A DNA stretch of 64,000 nucleotides from Nodosilinea sp. WJT8-NPBG4 (GTDB lineage: Bacteria; Cyanobacteriota; Cyanobacteriia; Phormidesmidales; Phormidesmidaceae), in NCBI GenBank assembly GCA_019359285.1, contig JAHHHQ010000054.1, positions 1 to 64,000 on the forward strand. The letters are read 5' to 3'. Every line of letters begins with the position of its first letter. The stretch's first letter is position 1. Shown here piece after piece: positions 35,943 through 45,113 of this stretch. The notes beneath the pieces are model-generated. The model did no database searches. It worked only from the letters and a program-made list of their open reading frames with translations, and was not told where the DNA came from. The position numbers and the translations under genes are program-made.

Positions 35943-36443
35943 CCAAATTCCTCATACGACGCTCACCAGGGAGAATAAAGTCTGCTTTTCCCGCCCTGAG
36001 AGGGTGATTTGGCCATTCACCAGCCACGTCAACACCGCTACTGAGCGATCGGAAAACTCGTTTGCAAAGGTTTTGCAATAGAACCCACTGCGACACCGCA
36101 ATGAATCCTGCTTCCTAAGGGCATGCACAGATCCCCTAACTCGCTGGGCGACTCTGAGAATTCTTGTTCGTAGTGGATCTCGTTTGCGCTAGATCTGCTT
36201 GGGATAAACCGCACAAGCTGAACAAAAACTCTGACAGAAGCACTTAGCGCTAAGGATGTGTAGCTGCTTAAGACACTTGCTATGCACCTTTGCTCAGGTA
36301 CATCAGCTCCTGCTGAGTGCATTATAGCGCCAAGCAGCGGCAGCAACACAATATTGCGTATCTTTCTACCACAGGTAGAGCAAATTTGCACCTGTGATAC
36401 TGAACGTGGCTTGCAATATTGCACTGAGATCCGCAACAAAAAG
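35943..36443. promoter_or_regulatory. Long leader region of rne
   Basis: About 500 bases between the rnj terminator and the rne start on the minus strand. A minus-strand ORF of 141 codons (36038-36463) has no family resemblance and erratic composition, so I treat it as untranslated leader. Cyanobacterial rne leaders are known targets of RNase E itself. No discrete structure could be defined by eye. Confidence 0.4.
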
Positions 36444-36482
36444 CGGGGCGATCGCGGCCTCACTGTGCCTGCGATCGCCCCG
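36444..36482 (-). terminator. Terminator of rnj built from HIP1 octamers
   Basis: Arms 36444-36455 and 36471-36482 pair over 12 bases, each containing GCGATCGC. On the minus strand the stem is followed by CTTTTTGTT, a proper U-tract. It starts 21 bases after the rnj stop. Confidence 0.92.
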
Positions 36483-36503
36483 CCCTCTAGTCATTCAGAT
36501 TGC

Positions 36504-38387
36504 TTAGGAAGCTGATGCCGCTGTAGTCCGAGTTCGGGTACGGCGCTCACTAACCAAGCCCTGGGGCTCGGGCTGAGGCTCGGGCTCAACCTTGGGCGGC
36601 GATTTTTTCTGAGTCTTGGGTTCAGGCCTAGGCTTGGGGTCAGCTTGAGCCTGGGACTGTGGCTGTGCCACAGTCGCTACACCAGATCCCTGAATTAACA
36701 AGATTAGCATGGGGTCGCGCTTGTCGAACTCGCGCCGCACTAAACGACGGAGGTCTTGGTCGAGGGCTGCTTTGAGCGCATCCAGGTCAAGGGCAGACTT
36801 GCCGTTACCGTTAGACACCACCAGTTCTGCTCCACGACTTGAGAGCACCTGGGTGATCACCTGCTTCACCTGGCCCTGGAAGCGTTCCTGGGAGATTGAC
36901 TGAGCCACTCCGCGGATTTGCACAGTGGGGTCGGCTACTAGTTTGCCGTTGCTGTCCACAGTGGCCGCAATAGTAACCAGGCCATCTTCGGCTAGCTGCT
37001 GCCGCTCTTTGAGCACGTCGCGGCCCACCACCCCAACGCGGGAAGCATCGACCAGTTCAATGCCCGAGGGCACTTGACCAGCAATGCGAATGCCAGCGGG
37101 GTTAACTTCAACAATGTCGCCGTTGTTAATGATCACCATGTTCTCGGCGGGTACACCCATGCTTTGAGCAGTTTCAGAGTGCTTCACCAGCATGCGGTGC
37201 TCGCCGTGAACGGGCAAGAAATACTTAGGGCGGGTAAGGGCTAGCATCAGCTTTTGGTCTTCCTGGGCACCATGGCCCGAGACGTGAATGCCCTTATCTT
37301 TGCCATAGACCACGGTGGCCCCGCGCATCATCAGCTTGTCAATGGTGTTGACAACCGAAATGGTGTTGCCGGGAATGGGGTTGGCGGAGAACACGACGGT
37401 GTCACCGGGCTTAATCTTGATCTGCCGGTGAGAGTCTTCGGCAATGCGGGTGAGAGCCGCTAGCGGTTCGCCCTGGGAGCCAGTGGTGAGAATTAGCACG
37501 TTCTCATCGGCGGTGTGTCCGAGGGATTTGAGGGGTAAAAACAGGCTTTCGGGGCACTTGATGTAGCCCAGGTCGCGGGCATGGGCAATCACGTTGAGCA
37601 TCGAGCGGCCCACCACAAACACCTTGCGGTTGTGCTTTTGAGCCAGCTCCAAAATCATGTTGACTCGGTGGACTGACGAGGAGAAGGTTGTCACCATCAG
37701 TCGTCCCTGGGCCTTGCCAAACTCGCGGTCAAGGTTGGGGAAGACCGATCGCTCCGAAGGAGTGTGCCCCGGCACCTCAGAGTTGGTAGAGTCACTCACC
37801 AGGCACAGTACGCCCTTCTCACCAGCCTCCGCCAGCTTCTGAATGTCGAAGGTTTCGCCATCGACAGGGGTGTGGTCAAACTTAAAGTCGCCCGTGTGGA
37901 TGACGATGCCCACGGGGGTGTGGATAATCACCGAGCAGCTGTCGGCGATGGAGTGGGTATTGCGAATGTATTCGACTAAGAAGGAGTTGCCCACTCGCAC
38001 AGTTTCACGAGGGCGCACGGGGCGTAGCTCGGTGCGATCGCTCATCCCAGCCTCTTCCAGCTTGCCCTCTAAAAGGGCCATCGCTAGACGAGGGCCATAG
38101 ATTACCGGAATGTCGAACTGCTTAAGGTGAAAAGCAATGCCACCAATGTGGTCTTCATGACCGTGAGTGACAATCATGCCCTTGATCTTGTGGCGATTTT
38201 CCCGCAGATAGGTAACATCGGGCAGCACAATATTGACCCCGTGCATACCGTCGGTGGGGAAGGCTAGCCCTGCGTCGAGCAACATGATTTCGTCATTGAT
38301 CTCGAAAACGCAGGTGTTCTTGCCGATCTCGTGCAGCCCTCCCAGCGGGATGATTTTTAGGGCAGTATTGGCGGATTTTGAAGTCAT
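36504..38387 (-). CDS. rnj: Ribonuclease J
   Basis: 627 residues from ATG 38387 (MTSKSANTALKIIPLGGLHE). The frame stays open 91 codons further upstream, but that part is Cys-rich and unlike the family. The metallo-beta-lactamase motif HGHEDHIGG lies near residue 73. The beta-CASP part includes DSTNSEVPGHTPSER and VSGHGAQEDQKL, and the C-terminal domain is present. The tail (about 560-627) is Pro/Glu/Lys-rich, as in other cyanobacteria. It combines endonuclease and 5'-3' exonuclease activity in RNA decay and antisense removal. Confidence 0.95.
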   Translation of the reverse strand: MTSKSANTALKIIPLGGLHEIGKNTCVFEINDEIMLLDAGLAFPTDGMHGVNIVLPDVTYLRENRHKIKGMIVTHGHEDHIGGIAFHLKQFDIPVIYGPRLAMALLEGKLEEAGMSDRTELRPVRPRETVRVGNSFLVEYIRNTHSIADSCSVIIHTPVGIVIHTGDFKFDHTPVDGETFDIQKLAEAGEKGVLCLVSDSTNSEVPGHTPSERSVFPNLDREFGKAQGRLMVTTFSSSVHRVNMILELAQKHNRKVFVVGRSMLNVIAHARDLGYIKCPESLFLPLKSLGHTADENVLILTTGSQGEPLAALTRIAEDSHRQIKIKPGDTVVFSANPIPGNTISVVNTIDKLMMRGATVVYGKDKGIHVSGHGAQEDQKLMLALTRPKYFLPVHGEHRMLVKHSETAQSMGVPAENMVIINNGDIVEVNPAGIRIAGQVPSGIELVDASRVGVVGRDVLKERQQLAEDGLVTIAATVDSNGKLVADPTVQIRGVAQSISQERFQGQVKQVITQVLSSRGAELVVSNGNGKSALDLDALKAALDQDLRRLVRREFDKRDPMLILLIQGSGVATVAQPQSQAQADPKPRPEPKTQKKSPPKVEPEPQPEPQGLVSERRTRTRTTAASAS

Positions 38388-38810
38388 AAACAATCTCGTC
38401 AGTAAACAACTGGGATGAAAGATTGAACAGTTAAAAAAAGAATGAATGGCAACTAAAGCCCGACTGTGTCGGCATCTACAGCCTGGGTTACAGCCCAACG
38501 GATACAGCCGTTTGCTGGCCAAGATGCAGCACAAGCAGAGCGCTAGCTGTTGAGAGTAGCCACTATAGATGCAGTTGAGGCCCAATTCGATGTCGCAACA
38601 TCGACAGGTAGAGCAGCTAGGGCCGTAGACAGTACAGATAGAGCCATAAATACGGTTCACACAGAACGAAAGGATAAACAGACTATTCAGTTGTCAGAAA
38701 GCTAGGGAGGCAAACAGCTCTTGCCAAAGAGGCGAGCCAAAACCGATTTAGAGATAAAAGATAGCGACCCAATACGGCCGCTTACGGACTAACGGCGAGG
38801 GCCTACTAGC
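38388..38810. other. Leader of rnj / 3' side of dapA
   Basis: A 423-base minus-strand gap between dapA and rnj. It is open in the rnj frame for 273 bases but shows no protein-like pattern. No clear hairpin terminator follows dapA, so read-through from asd-dapA into rnj is possible. Confidence 0.4.
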
Positions 38811-39716
38811 CTATGCTTTGGTAGCTAGAATACCCTGGTCAGAGAGCTGCTGAAGCACCTCTGCGATCGCAACACCCACAGACTCATCAGGCATACACAG
38901 GGGCGATCGCACTGCCCCTACCGGCCATCCCTGCTGTGTTAGAGCCACTTTTAGGGGCACCGGGTTTGTGGTGACAAACAAAACCTTGAACAAAGGCAAC
39001 AGCTGTAAATGTATCTTTGTGGCCAACCGGGTCTCTCCGGCTTCGTAGGCCTGCACCATGGCCTGAATCTGAGGTCCAACTAGGTGACTGGCTACGCTTA
39101 CAACTCCGCAGCCGCCAACCGAGAGCATCGGCAGAGTCAAGGAGTCGTCCCCAGAGTAGATGCCAAACTCGGCGGGGGTATAGTAACGGATTTGACTGGC
39201 CTGGTCTAAACTTCCACTAGCCTCCTTAATAGCTACTATATTCGATATTTCTGCCAGGCGGGCAGTGGTTTCAATTGCCAACGCACAACCCGTACGTCCC
39301 GGAATGTTGTACAGCATGATGGGCAGATCGGGCACCGCTGCCGCAATCTGGCTAAAGTGCTGGTAAAGCCCTTGTTGGGAAGGCTTGTTGTAGTAGGGCA
39401 CCACCTGTAGAGACCCATCTAGTCTCAAGTCACAGGCATGGCGAGTAGCCTCAATGGCCTCAGAGGTTGAGTTAGACCCAGTACCTGCGATCACCTTAGC
39501 ACGGCCGGCCACCGCTTCGCGCACCGTCTTGTACAGCTGATACTCTTCTTGCCAGCTCAGGGTGGGCGACTCGCCCGTAGTACCGCACACTACCAGCCCG
39601 TCGCTGCCATTGTTTACTAAGTAGTCGGCCAGGCGCTCAGCCACGGCATAGTCAACGGAGCCTTCTTCAGAGAATGGCGTCACCATTGCCGTTAGCACTC
39701 TGCCAAAATACGTCAC
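38811..39716 (-). CDS. dapA: 4-hydroxy-tetrahydrodipicolinate synthase
   Basis: 301 residues from GTG 39716 (VTYFGRVLTAMVTPF), which matches the usual N-terminus; the open frame upstream to 39836 is not family-like. GTTGESPTL holds the Thr-Thr pair near 47. YYNKPSQQGLYQH has the Tyr near 136, and the Schiff-base Lys is in VAIKEASGS near 162. It condenses pyruvate with aspartate semialdehyde, the first step committed to lysine and diaminopimelate. It follows asd, which makes its substrate. Confidence 0.96.
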   Translation of the reverse strand: MTYFGRVLTAMVTPFSEEGSVDYAVAERLADYLVNNGSDGLVVCGTTGESPTLSWQEEYQLYKTVREAVAGRAKVIAGTGSNSTSEAIEATRHACDLRLDGSLQVVPYYNKPSQQGLYQHFSQIAAAVPDLPIMLYNIPGRTGCALAIETTARLAEISNIVAIKEASGSLDQASQIRYYTPAEFGIYSGDDSLTLPMLSVGGCGVVSVASHLVGPQIQAMVQAYEAGETRLATKIHLQLLPLFKVLFVTTNPVPLKVALTQQGWPVGAVRSPLCMPDESVGVAIAEVLQQLSDQGILATKA

Positions 39717-40022
39717 CCGAAATGCCTTATATCCTACGAAGTTTAATGACCTTGAGATTATACCAAGTTCGCCCCTGGCGGGTCGGTCCTGAGGAAGATT
39801 GTAGGACGGAAAGCCCACTGGGGTTAGGCCTACCATGCCGATAACTCGAGCGATCGCAACTTGTGAAACAGGTTCACCCTAAGCGTCCACGGATGTTACC
39901 GCCATCCACTCTACTTACTAAGCCTTGCCGAGAAGGCGTTGGTGATTATCCTAGGTTTAGCCAGGCTCAAGAGTGGTTCAAAGCTTTCTGGATCCGCTCT
40001 AGAAAGCTTCCCGACACTAGTC
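39717..40022. other. asd-dapA gap with a hairpin
   Basis: 306 bases. A 9-base hairpin (39981-39989 with 40001-40009, AAGCTTTCT/AGAAAGCTT) begins 14 bases past the asd stop on the minus strand, without a T-run. It may be a weak terminator or mRNA processing element between asd and dapA. Nothing else was recognised. Confidence 0.5.
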
Positions 40023-41051
40023 TTAATGGCTAGCCCCAACGGCCTGGGGAACTTGCAGTAGTTCAGCGATTTGCACCGCATTTAGGGCCGCCCCCTTGCG
40101 GATTTGATCGCCGCTGAGCCAGAGTTCCAAGGCGTTGGAATTAGAAATATCCTGACGGATGCGGCCTACTAGCACGTCGTCTTGACCACTGGCTTCCATG
40201 GGCATAGGGAAGTAGTTCCGGGCCCAGTCTTCGACTACCTTAACTCCGGGAGCCTTGGCCAGTAACGCCTTAGCTTCCTGGGGCGAGAAGGGTGCCGCAA
40301 ATTCAATGTTAATCGCTTCGGAGTGGGCCCGCAGTACGGGAACCCTCACACAGGTGGCCGAGATTCTCAGACTGTCAGCCCCAAAAATCTTGCGCGTCTC
40401 GTTCACCATCTTCATTTCTTCTTGGCAATAGCCCTGCTCGTTGAGGGGCGAATTGTGGGGGAACAGGTTAAACGCTAGGGGATAGGGAAACGCTTCTGCG
40501 ATCGGCTCTTCCCCAGCCAAAATGGCGCGGGCCTGCTGCTTGACCTCTTCCATAGCCCGCGCTCCAGCCCCGCTGGCCGACTGATAGGTCGCGACAACCA
40601 AGCGCTGTACAGGCTGTACCTGGTGCAGCGGCCATACCGCTAGGGCCATGAGAATTGTGGTGCAGTTGGGATTGGCGATGATGCCTTGATGGGTTCGGGC
40701 TGCCTCAGGATTCACCTCAGGCACCACTAGGGGTACAGAGGGATCCATCCGATAGGCGCTGGAGTTATCAATGCATACGGCACCCGCCGCCACTGCCTTG
40801 GGCAACCATTCCTGAGATACCGAGCCGCCTGCCGATGCCAGCACCAGATCAATGCCGTCGAAGGAACCATCGCCTAACGCCTGAACGGGAATCTCTTCGC
40901 CCTTGAAAGTCAACGTGGTGCCCGCCGACCGAGAAGACGCCAGCAGCGTCAAATCTTTGAGGGGAAACGATCGCTCATCCAGCAGCGCTAGCAGCTCTGC
41001 CCCTACGGCCCCTGTGGCCCCCATAATCGCAACTCTCAGCCCGTTCGACAC
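40023..41051 (-). CDS. asd: Aspartate-semialdehyde dehydrogenase
   Basis: 342 residues. NADP-binding MGATGAVGAELLALLDE at the N-terminus, catalytic Cys near 130 in NPNCTTI, the GAGARAMEE stretch, and RISATCVRVPVLRAHSE with the active-site His complete the family signature. It reduces aspartyl phosphate to the semialdehyde for lysine, threonine and methionine. Divergent from tig across 325 bases, and upstream of dapA and rnj on the same strand. Confidence 0.96.
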   Translation of the reverse strand: MSNGLRVAIMGATGAVGAELLALLDERSFPLKDLTLLASSRSAGTTLTFKGEEIPVQALGDGSFDGIDLVLASAGGSVSQEWLPKAVAAGAVCIDNSSAYRMDPSVPLVVPEVNPEAARTHQGIIANPNCTTILMALAVWPLHQVQPVQRLVVATYQSASGAGARAMEEVKQQARAILAGEEPIAEAFPYPLAFNLFPHNSPLNEQGYCQEEMKMVNETRKIFGADSLRISATCVRVPVLRAHSEAINIEFAAPFSPQEAKALLAKAPGVKVVEDWARNYFPMPMEASGQDDVLVGRIRQDISNSNALELWLSGDQIRKGAALNAVQIAELLQVPQAVGASH

Positions 41052-41376
41052 AGCGCCACCTCAACCTACTCACAGAACGCATTGCATCAGCCGATACTAA
41101 CATTTTGCCTCGATCTACCGACAGCTTGCTAACAGCTCCATCGCTAGCCAGATGGGACTCGCGAAGTATAAGGAAATAGCGAAATCTTCCAGCCCCACTA
41201 GCCCGACTATTTGTAGGTCATTGCCCCCGAGCCAAGGCCTAAGGACGCAGAATTGTGGACCAAAGCCAAGGAATGGCTGCCAGGCTGTGACGATAGAGTA
41301 TGCTTATTAATTGCGCCAAAAGTTCCTTACTGGTTTGGAGCGCGCGCAGCCGCCGTCTAGTTAGCAAAAAGACCCC
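41052..41376. promoter_or_regulatory. Divergent promoter region asd / tig
   Basis: 325 bases between two divergent genes. It must contain both promoters; A/T-rich patches lie near 41170 and 41310. No operator-like palindrome stood out. Confidence 0.45.
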
Positions 41377-42882
41377 ATGAAAGTTACCCAGGAAGTACTG
41401 CCCGACAGCCAGGTGGGACTAGAGATCGAGATTCCCGCTGATCTGTCTCAAAAGACCTACGATCAGGTGCTGAATAAGATGATGCGGACGGTCAATGTAC
41501 CGGGTTTTCGCAAGGGCAAAGTGCCTCGGCAGGTCTTTTTGCAGCGGATTGGGGTGACTCAGTTTAAGGCAGCCGTCATTGAAGAACTGGTGCAAAACGC
41601 TGTCGAAAAAGCTATTAAGCAAGAAGAAATCGATGCGATCGGCAACTACCAGCTAAAAAGCGGCTTTGAAGAACTGATTGGTCAGTACGAGCCCGGTCAG
41701 CCCATCACCATTCAGGCCTCCGTAGACGTTCCTCCCCGAGTCACCCTAAAAACCTACAAAGGGCTATCCGTACAGGCCGAAGAAGTTCTTCCTGACCCCG
41801 AGCGAGTCGACAGCACCCTAGCCCAGTACCAAAACAATCTGGCTACCCTAGTGCCCGTCGAAGATCGTCCTGCTCAGGCTGGCGATGTAGCGGTGATTGA
41901 CTTTGTCGGCAAAGTTCAGACCGAAAGTGGCGACTTTGAAGAATTTCAGGGCGGCTCGGGCACCGACTTCCAGGTAGAGCTAGAGGAAGGGCGGTTCATT
42001 CCCGGTTTTGTGGAAGGCATCATCGGCATGGCCTTAGAAGAGGCTAAAGATGTCGAAATTCCCTTCCCCGACGACTACGCTCAAGCCGAGCTAGCGGGCA
42101 AGCCAGCGGTGTTCTCTATCACCCTGAAGGAAATTAAGGAGAAGGAACTCCCCGAGCTTGACGACGACTTTGCTCAAGAGATCAGCGAATTCGAGACCAT
42201 CGAAGCTCTACGCACCTCGCTGATCGAGCGGCATCAGGAAGAGGCCGATGAGAAGACTAAGGCCAACAAAGATGCGGCCCTAGTCAAAGCTCTAGTGGAG
42301 CACCTGGAGGCCGAAATTCCTAACACCCTGGTGCAGAAAGAGGTGGACTTTTTGCTCACCCAAACCATCATGCAGCTCAGCCGCCAAGGCATTGATGTCA
42401 ACAAAATGCTGTCCCGCGAGCTGGTTGACGGCATGCGCCAGCGCACCCGTCCTGAGGCGATCGATCGACTGCGTCGCACCCTGGCCTTAGGGGAAGTGGC
42501 CAAGCAGGAGGGCATCAAGATTGAAGAAGAGGCTCTGCAAGAAAAGATTAAGGAGGCCATGGCCGAGGTAGAAGACCCCAGCCAGATCGACCCCGATCGC
42601 CTCAAGCAGGTGTTGACTGAGGAGCTGCTCCAGGAAGAAATTCTGGCTTGGCTAGAGGAAGCCAATACCGTTGAACTGGTGCCCGAAGGCACTTTGCAAG
42701 AAGAGGCCGTCGACCAAGTCGATGCCCTTGAAGCCACCGTTGTCGAGACCGACGACTCCGAGAGCGATGCCATTGAGGTTGAAGCCACAGCGGTAGCGGA
42801 CGATGCTGAAGAGACCGCCGAAGCTGATGATGAGGATGAACCCCAGGTCGACAAGACCAAAAAAGCAGCTAAAGGCGCTTGA
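41377..42882 (+). CDS. tig: Trigger factor
   Basis: 501 residues. The ribosome-docking signature GFRKGKVPRQVF lies near residues 45-56. The FKBP-like PPIase domain covers about 165-255 (AGDVAVIDFVGKV, FIPGFVEGIIGM). The C-terminal helical chaperone domain ends near 440. A roughly 55-residue acidic tail (ESDAIEVEATAVADDAEE) is longer than in Escherichia coli. It binds nascent chains at the exit tunnel. First gene of the tig / clpP2-clpX neighbourhood. Confidence 0.96.
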   Translation: MKVTQEVLPDSQVGLEIEIPADLSQKTYDQVLNKMMRTVNVPGFRKGKVPRQVFLQRIGVTQFKAAVIEELVQNAVEKAIKQEEIDAIGNYQLKSGFEELIGQYEPGQPITIQASVDVPPRVTLKTYKGLSVQAEEVLPDPERVDSTLAQYQNNLATLVPVEDRPAQAGDVAVIDFVGKVQTESGDFEEFQGGSGTDFQVELEEGRFIPGFVEGIIGMALEEAKDVEIPFPDDYAQAELAGKPAVFSITLKEIKEKELPELDDDFAQEISEFETIEALRTSLIERHQEEADEKTKANKDAALVKALVEHLEAEIPNTLVQKEVDFLLTQTIMQLSRQGIDVNKMLSRELVDGMRQRTRPEAIDRLRRTLALGEVAKQEGIKIEEEALQEKIKEAMAEVEDPSQIDPDRLKQVLTEELLQEEILAWLEEANTVELVPEGTLQEEAVDQVDALEATVVETDDSESDAIEVEATAVADDAEETAEADDEDEPQVDKTKKAAKGA

Positions 42883-42908
42883 GTCTGGTTATGGATTTCG
42901 GTAAACCG

Positions 42909-42968
42909 TCGGTTAGCCTGCCCCGTGAACCCAATTTTTTGGGGCATAATGTCGGGTAGGCTAACCGA
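42909..42968 (+). terminator. Long hairpin between tig and clpP
   Basis: Arms 42909-42923 and 42954-42968 pair over 15 bases with one G-U. The loop of about 30 bases contains a run of six T. It begins 27 bases after tig. It may end or attenuate the tig transcript before clpP. Confidence 0.6.
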
Positions 42969-43068
42969 TGGCTTGTTAGTCTAAGCGCCCGATTCAACCA
43001 GTTGTGACCTGGGCGCTCTGCTAGTAACGCAATATTCATAAGCCCTTGAAATCTCGCGCAAACCCACT

Positions 43069-43758
43069 ATGATTGCATCGAACCCATTGAGTAGCCCTAT
43101 CTTGAGCTTGAGCCAGTCTGCCCTCAGCGCTAACCAGGTTCGCAGCATGCTGCCCGTTGTTGTAGAGCAATCGGGGCGGGGGGAACGGGCGTTTGACATT
43201 TACTCCCGCCTGCTGCGGGAGCGCATCGTGTTCTTGGGCACCCCGGTGATGGATGAGGTGGCAGACTCTATTGTTGCCCAGCTTCTTTACCTGGATGCTG
43301 AAGACCCTGAGAAGGACGTGCAGCTCTACATCAACTCTCCAGGCGGTTCTGTGACAGCAGGCATGGCAATCTACGACACCATGCAGCAAATTCGCCCCGA
43401 TGTGGTGACGATTTGCTTTGGGCTAGCGGCCAGTATGGGAGCGTTTTTGCTCTGTGCCGGCGCTAAGGGTAAGCGCCTCTCCCTGCCAAGCTCGCGGATC
43501 ATGATTCACCAGCCCCTAGGGGGTGCCCAGGGCCAGGCCGTGGATATCGAGATCCAGGCGAGAGAGATTCTCTACCACAAGAACAGGCTGAATGAGCTGA
43601 TCGCCCACCACACCGGGCAGCCGATAGAGCGCATTGAGACTGATACCGAGCGCGACTTTTACATGTCTGCCGCCGAGTCAAAGGCCTATGGGTTGATTGA
43701 CGATGTTGTTGAGCAGCAATATCTTCCCGCCGCCCCCACTATGACTGCACTAAATTAG
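43069..43758 (+). CDS. clpP: ATP-dependent Clp protease proteolytic subunit (ClpP2 type)
   Basis: 229 residues. The catalytic Ser lies in GLAASMGAFLL near 123, and His in IMIHQPLGG near 147. The N-terminal RERIVFLGTPVMDEVADSIVAQLL is standard. The N-terminal extension of about 25 residues is typical for the cyanobacterial paralogue found beside clpX (ClpP2, Synechocystis Sll0534). It forms the barrel protease fed by ClpX. Only 12 bases separate it from clpX. Confidence 0.95.
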   Translation: MIASNPLSSPILSLSQSALSANQVRSMLPVVVEQSGRGERAFDIYSRLLRERIVFLGTPVMDEVADSIVAQLLYLDAEDPEKDVQLYINSPGGSVTAGMAIYDTMQQIRPDVVTICFGLAASMGAFLLCAGAKGKRLSLPSSRIMIHQPLGGAQGQAVDIEIQAREILYHKNRLNELIAHHTGQPIERIETDTERDFYMSAAESKAYGLIDDVVEQQYLPAAPTMTALN

Positions 43759-43770
43759 GGTCATTATTTT

Positions 43771-45111
43771 ATGTCTAAGTACGACTCCCATCTTAAGTGC
43801 TCGTTTTGCGGCAAGTCTCAGGAGCAGGTGCGCAAGTTGATTGCGGGGCCGGGGGTCTACATCTGTGACGAGTGCGTTGACCTGTGCAACGAAATTCTAG
43901 ACGAAGAGCTGTTTGACTCAGGCACGGCGATCGCCCAGCCCGTGCCCCGGCGCGATACCCCCGCTGCCGATCGCCCACGCACTGCTCCAGCCATTGCCCT
44001 CAACCAAATTCCTAAGCCGCGGGAAATCAAGAATTACCTTGATGATCACGTCATTGGCCAAAACGAGGCCAAAAAGGTACTGTCGGTAGCGGTCTACAAC
44101 CACTACAAGCGCCTCAGCTACCTGCAAGGGTCTGAGGGAGAAGCAGCCGACGATGTCGTTGAGCTACAGAAGTCAAACATCTTGCTGATTGGTCCTACGG
44201 GCTGCGGTAAGACGTTGCTCGCCCAGACCTTGGCCCGCATTCTCGAAGTGCCCTTTGCTGTAGCTGATGCCACTACCCTCACCGAGGCGGGCTACGTGGG
44301 TGAAGATGTGGAAAATATTCTGCTGCGGCTGCTTCAGGTAGCCGACTTAGATGTGGAAGAAGCCCAGCGCGGCATCATCTACATTGACGAAATCGACAAA
44401 ATTGCCCGCAAGAGCGAGAACCCCTCCATCACCCGCGATGTGTCTGGCGAAGGTGTGCAGCAAGCGCTGCTAAAAATGCTAGAGGGCACCGTTGCCAATG
44501 TGCCGCCCCAGGGTGGGCGCAAGCACCCCTACCAAGACTGCATTCAGATCGACACCAGCAACATTTTGTTTATCTGCGGCGGTGCTTTTGTCGGGCTAGA
44601 AAAAATTGTTGAACAGCGGATTGGCAAAAAATCGATTGGCTTTGTGCAGCCGGGCGAAGGGCAGTTCTCCCGCGAAAAGCGTACCGCCGATGTGCTGCGT
44701 AACTTGGAACCCGACGATCTGGTCAAGTTTGGCTTAATACCGGAGTTTATTGGCCGTATTCCGGCAACCTCGGTGCTAGAGCCGCTGGATGAAGAGTCGC
44801 TGATGGCGATTTTGACTGAGCCGAAGAACGCGTTGGTGAAGCAGTTCCAAAAGCTAATGCTGATGGACAACGTGCAGCTTGAGTTTAAGCAGGATGCGCT
44901 GCGGGCGATCGCCCGTGAAGCCTATCGCCGCAAGACCGGAGCTCGCGCCCTCCGCGGCATTATCGAAGAGCTGATGCTTGACATTATGTATGAGCTGCCC
45001 TCGCGCAAGGACCTGAAGCGCTGCATGATCACCCGCGAAATGGTGGAGCAGCGCTCTACCGCTGACCTGCTGGTGCATCCCTCGTCTATGCCTAAGCCCG
45101 AGTCTGCTTAG
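43771..45111 (+). CDS. clpX: ATP-dependent Clp protease ATPase subunit ClpX
   Basis: 446 residues. The N-terminal zinc domain has Cys pairs in KCSFCGKS and ICDECVDLC. Walker A GPTGCGKT lies near 141, Walker B IIYIDEIDKIARK, sensor/pore segments follow, and FIGRIPATSVLEPLDE is intact. The IGF-type loop for ClpP docking is represented by KKSIGF. It unfolds tagged proteins and passes them to ClpP. The next gene begins 2 bases after the stop. Confidence 0.98.
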   Translation: MSKYDSHLKCSFCGKSQEQVRKLIAGPGVYICDECVDLCNEILDEELFDSGTAIAQPVPRRDTPAADRPRTAPAIALNQIPKPREIKNYLDDHVIGQNEAKKVLSVAVYNHYKRLSYLQGSEGEAADDVVELQKSNILLIGPTGCGKTLLAQTLARILEVPFAVADATTLTEAGYVGEDVENILLRLLQVADLDVEEAQRGIIYIDEIDKIARKSENPSITRDVSGEGVQQALLKMLEGTVANVPPQGGRKHPYQDCIQIDTSNILFICGGAFVGLEKIVEQRIGKKSIGFVQPGEGQFSREKRTADVLRNLEPDDLVKFGLIPEFIGRIPATSVLEPLDEESLMAILTEPKNALVKQFQKLMLMDNVQLEFKQDALRAIAREAYRRKTGARALRGIIEELMLDIMYELPSRKDLKRCMITREMVEQRSTADLLVHPSSMPKPESA

Positions 45112-45113
45112 CC

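Noticed and set aside
36038..36463. 141-codon ORF in the rne leader
   Set aside because: There is no family resemblance and the composition is irregular; it overlaps the rnj terminator. A long rne leader is the simpler reading.
38388..38660. 91-residue N-terminal extension of RNase J
   Set aside because: It is Cys-rich, lacks family similarity, and ATG 38387 matches the normal start MTSKSANTALKIIPLGG.
39717..39836. 40-residue N-terminal extension of DapA
   Set aside because: Homologues begin at the (F)GRVLTAMVTPF segment; GTG 39716 gives the normal length of about 300 residues.
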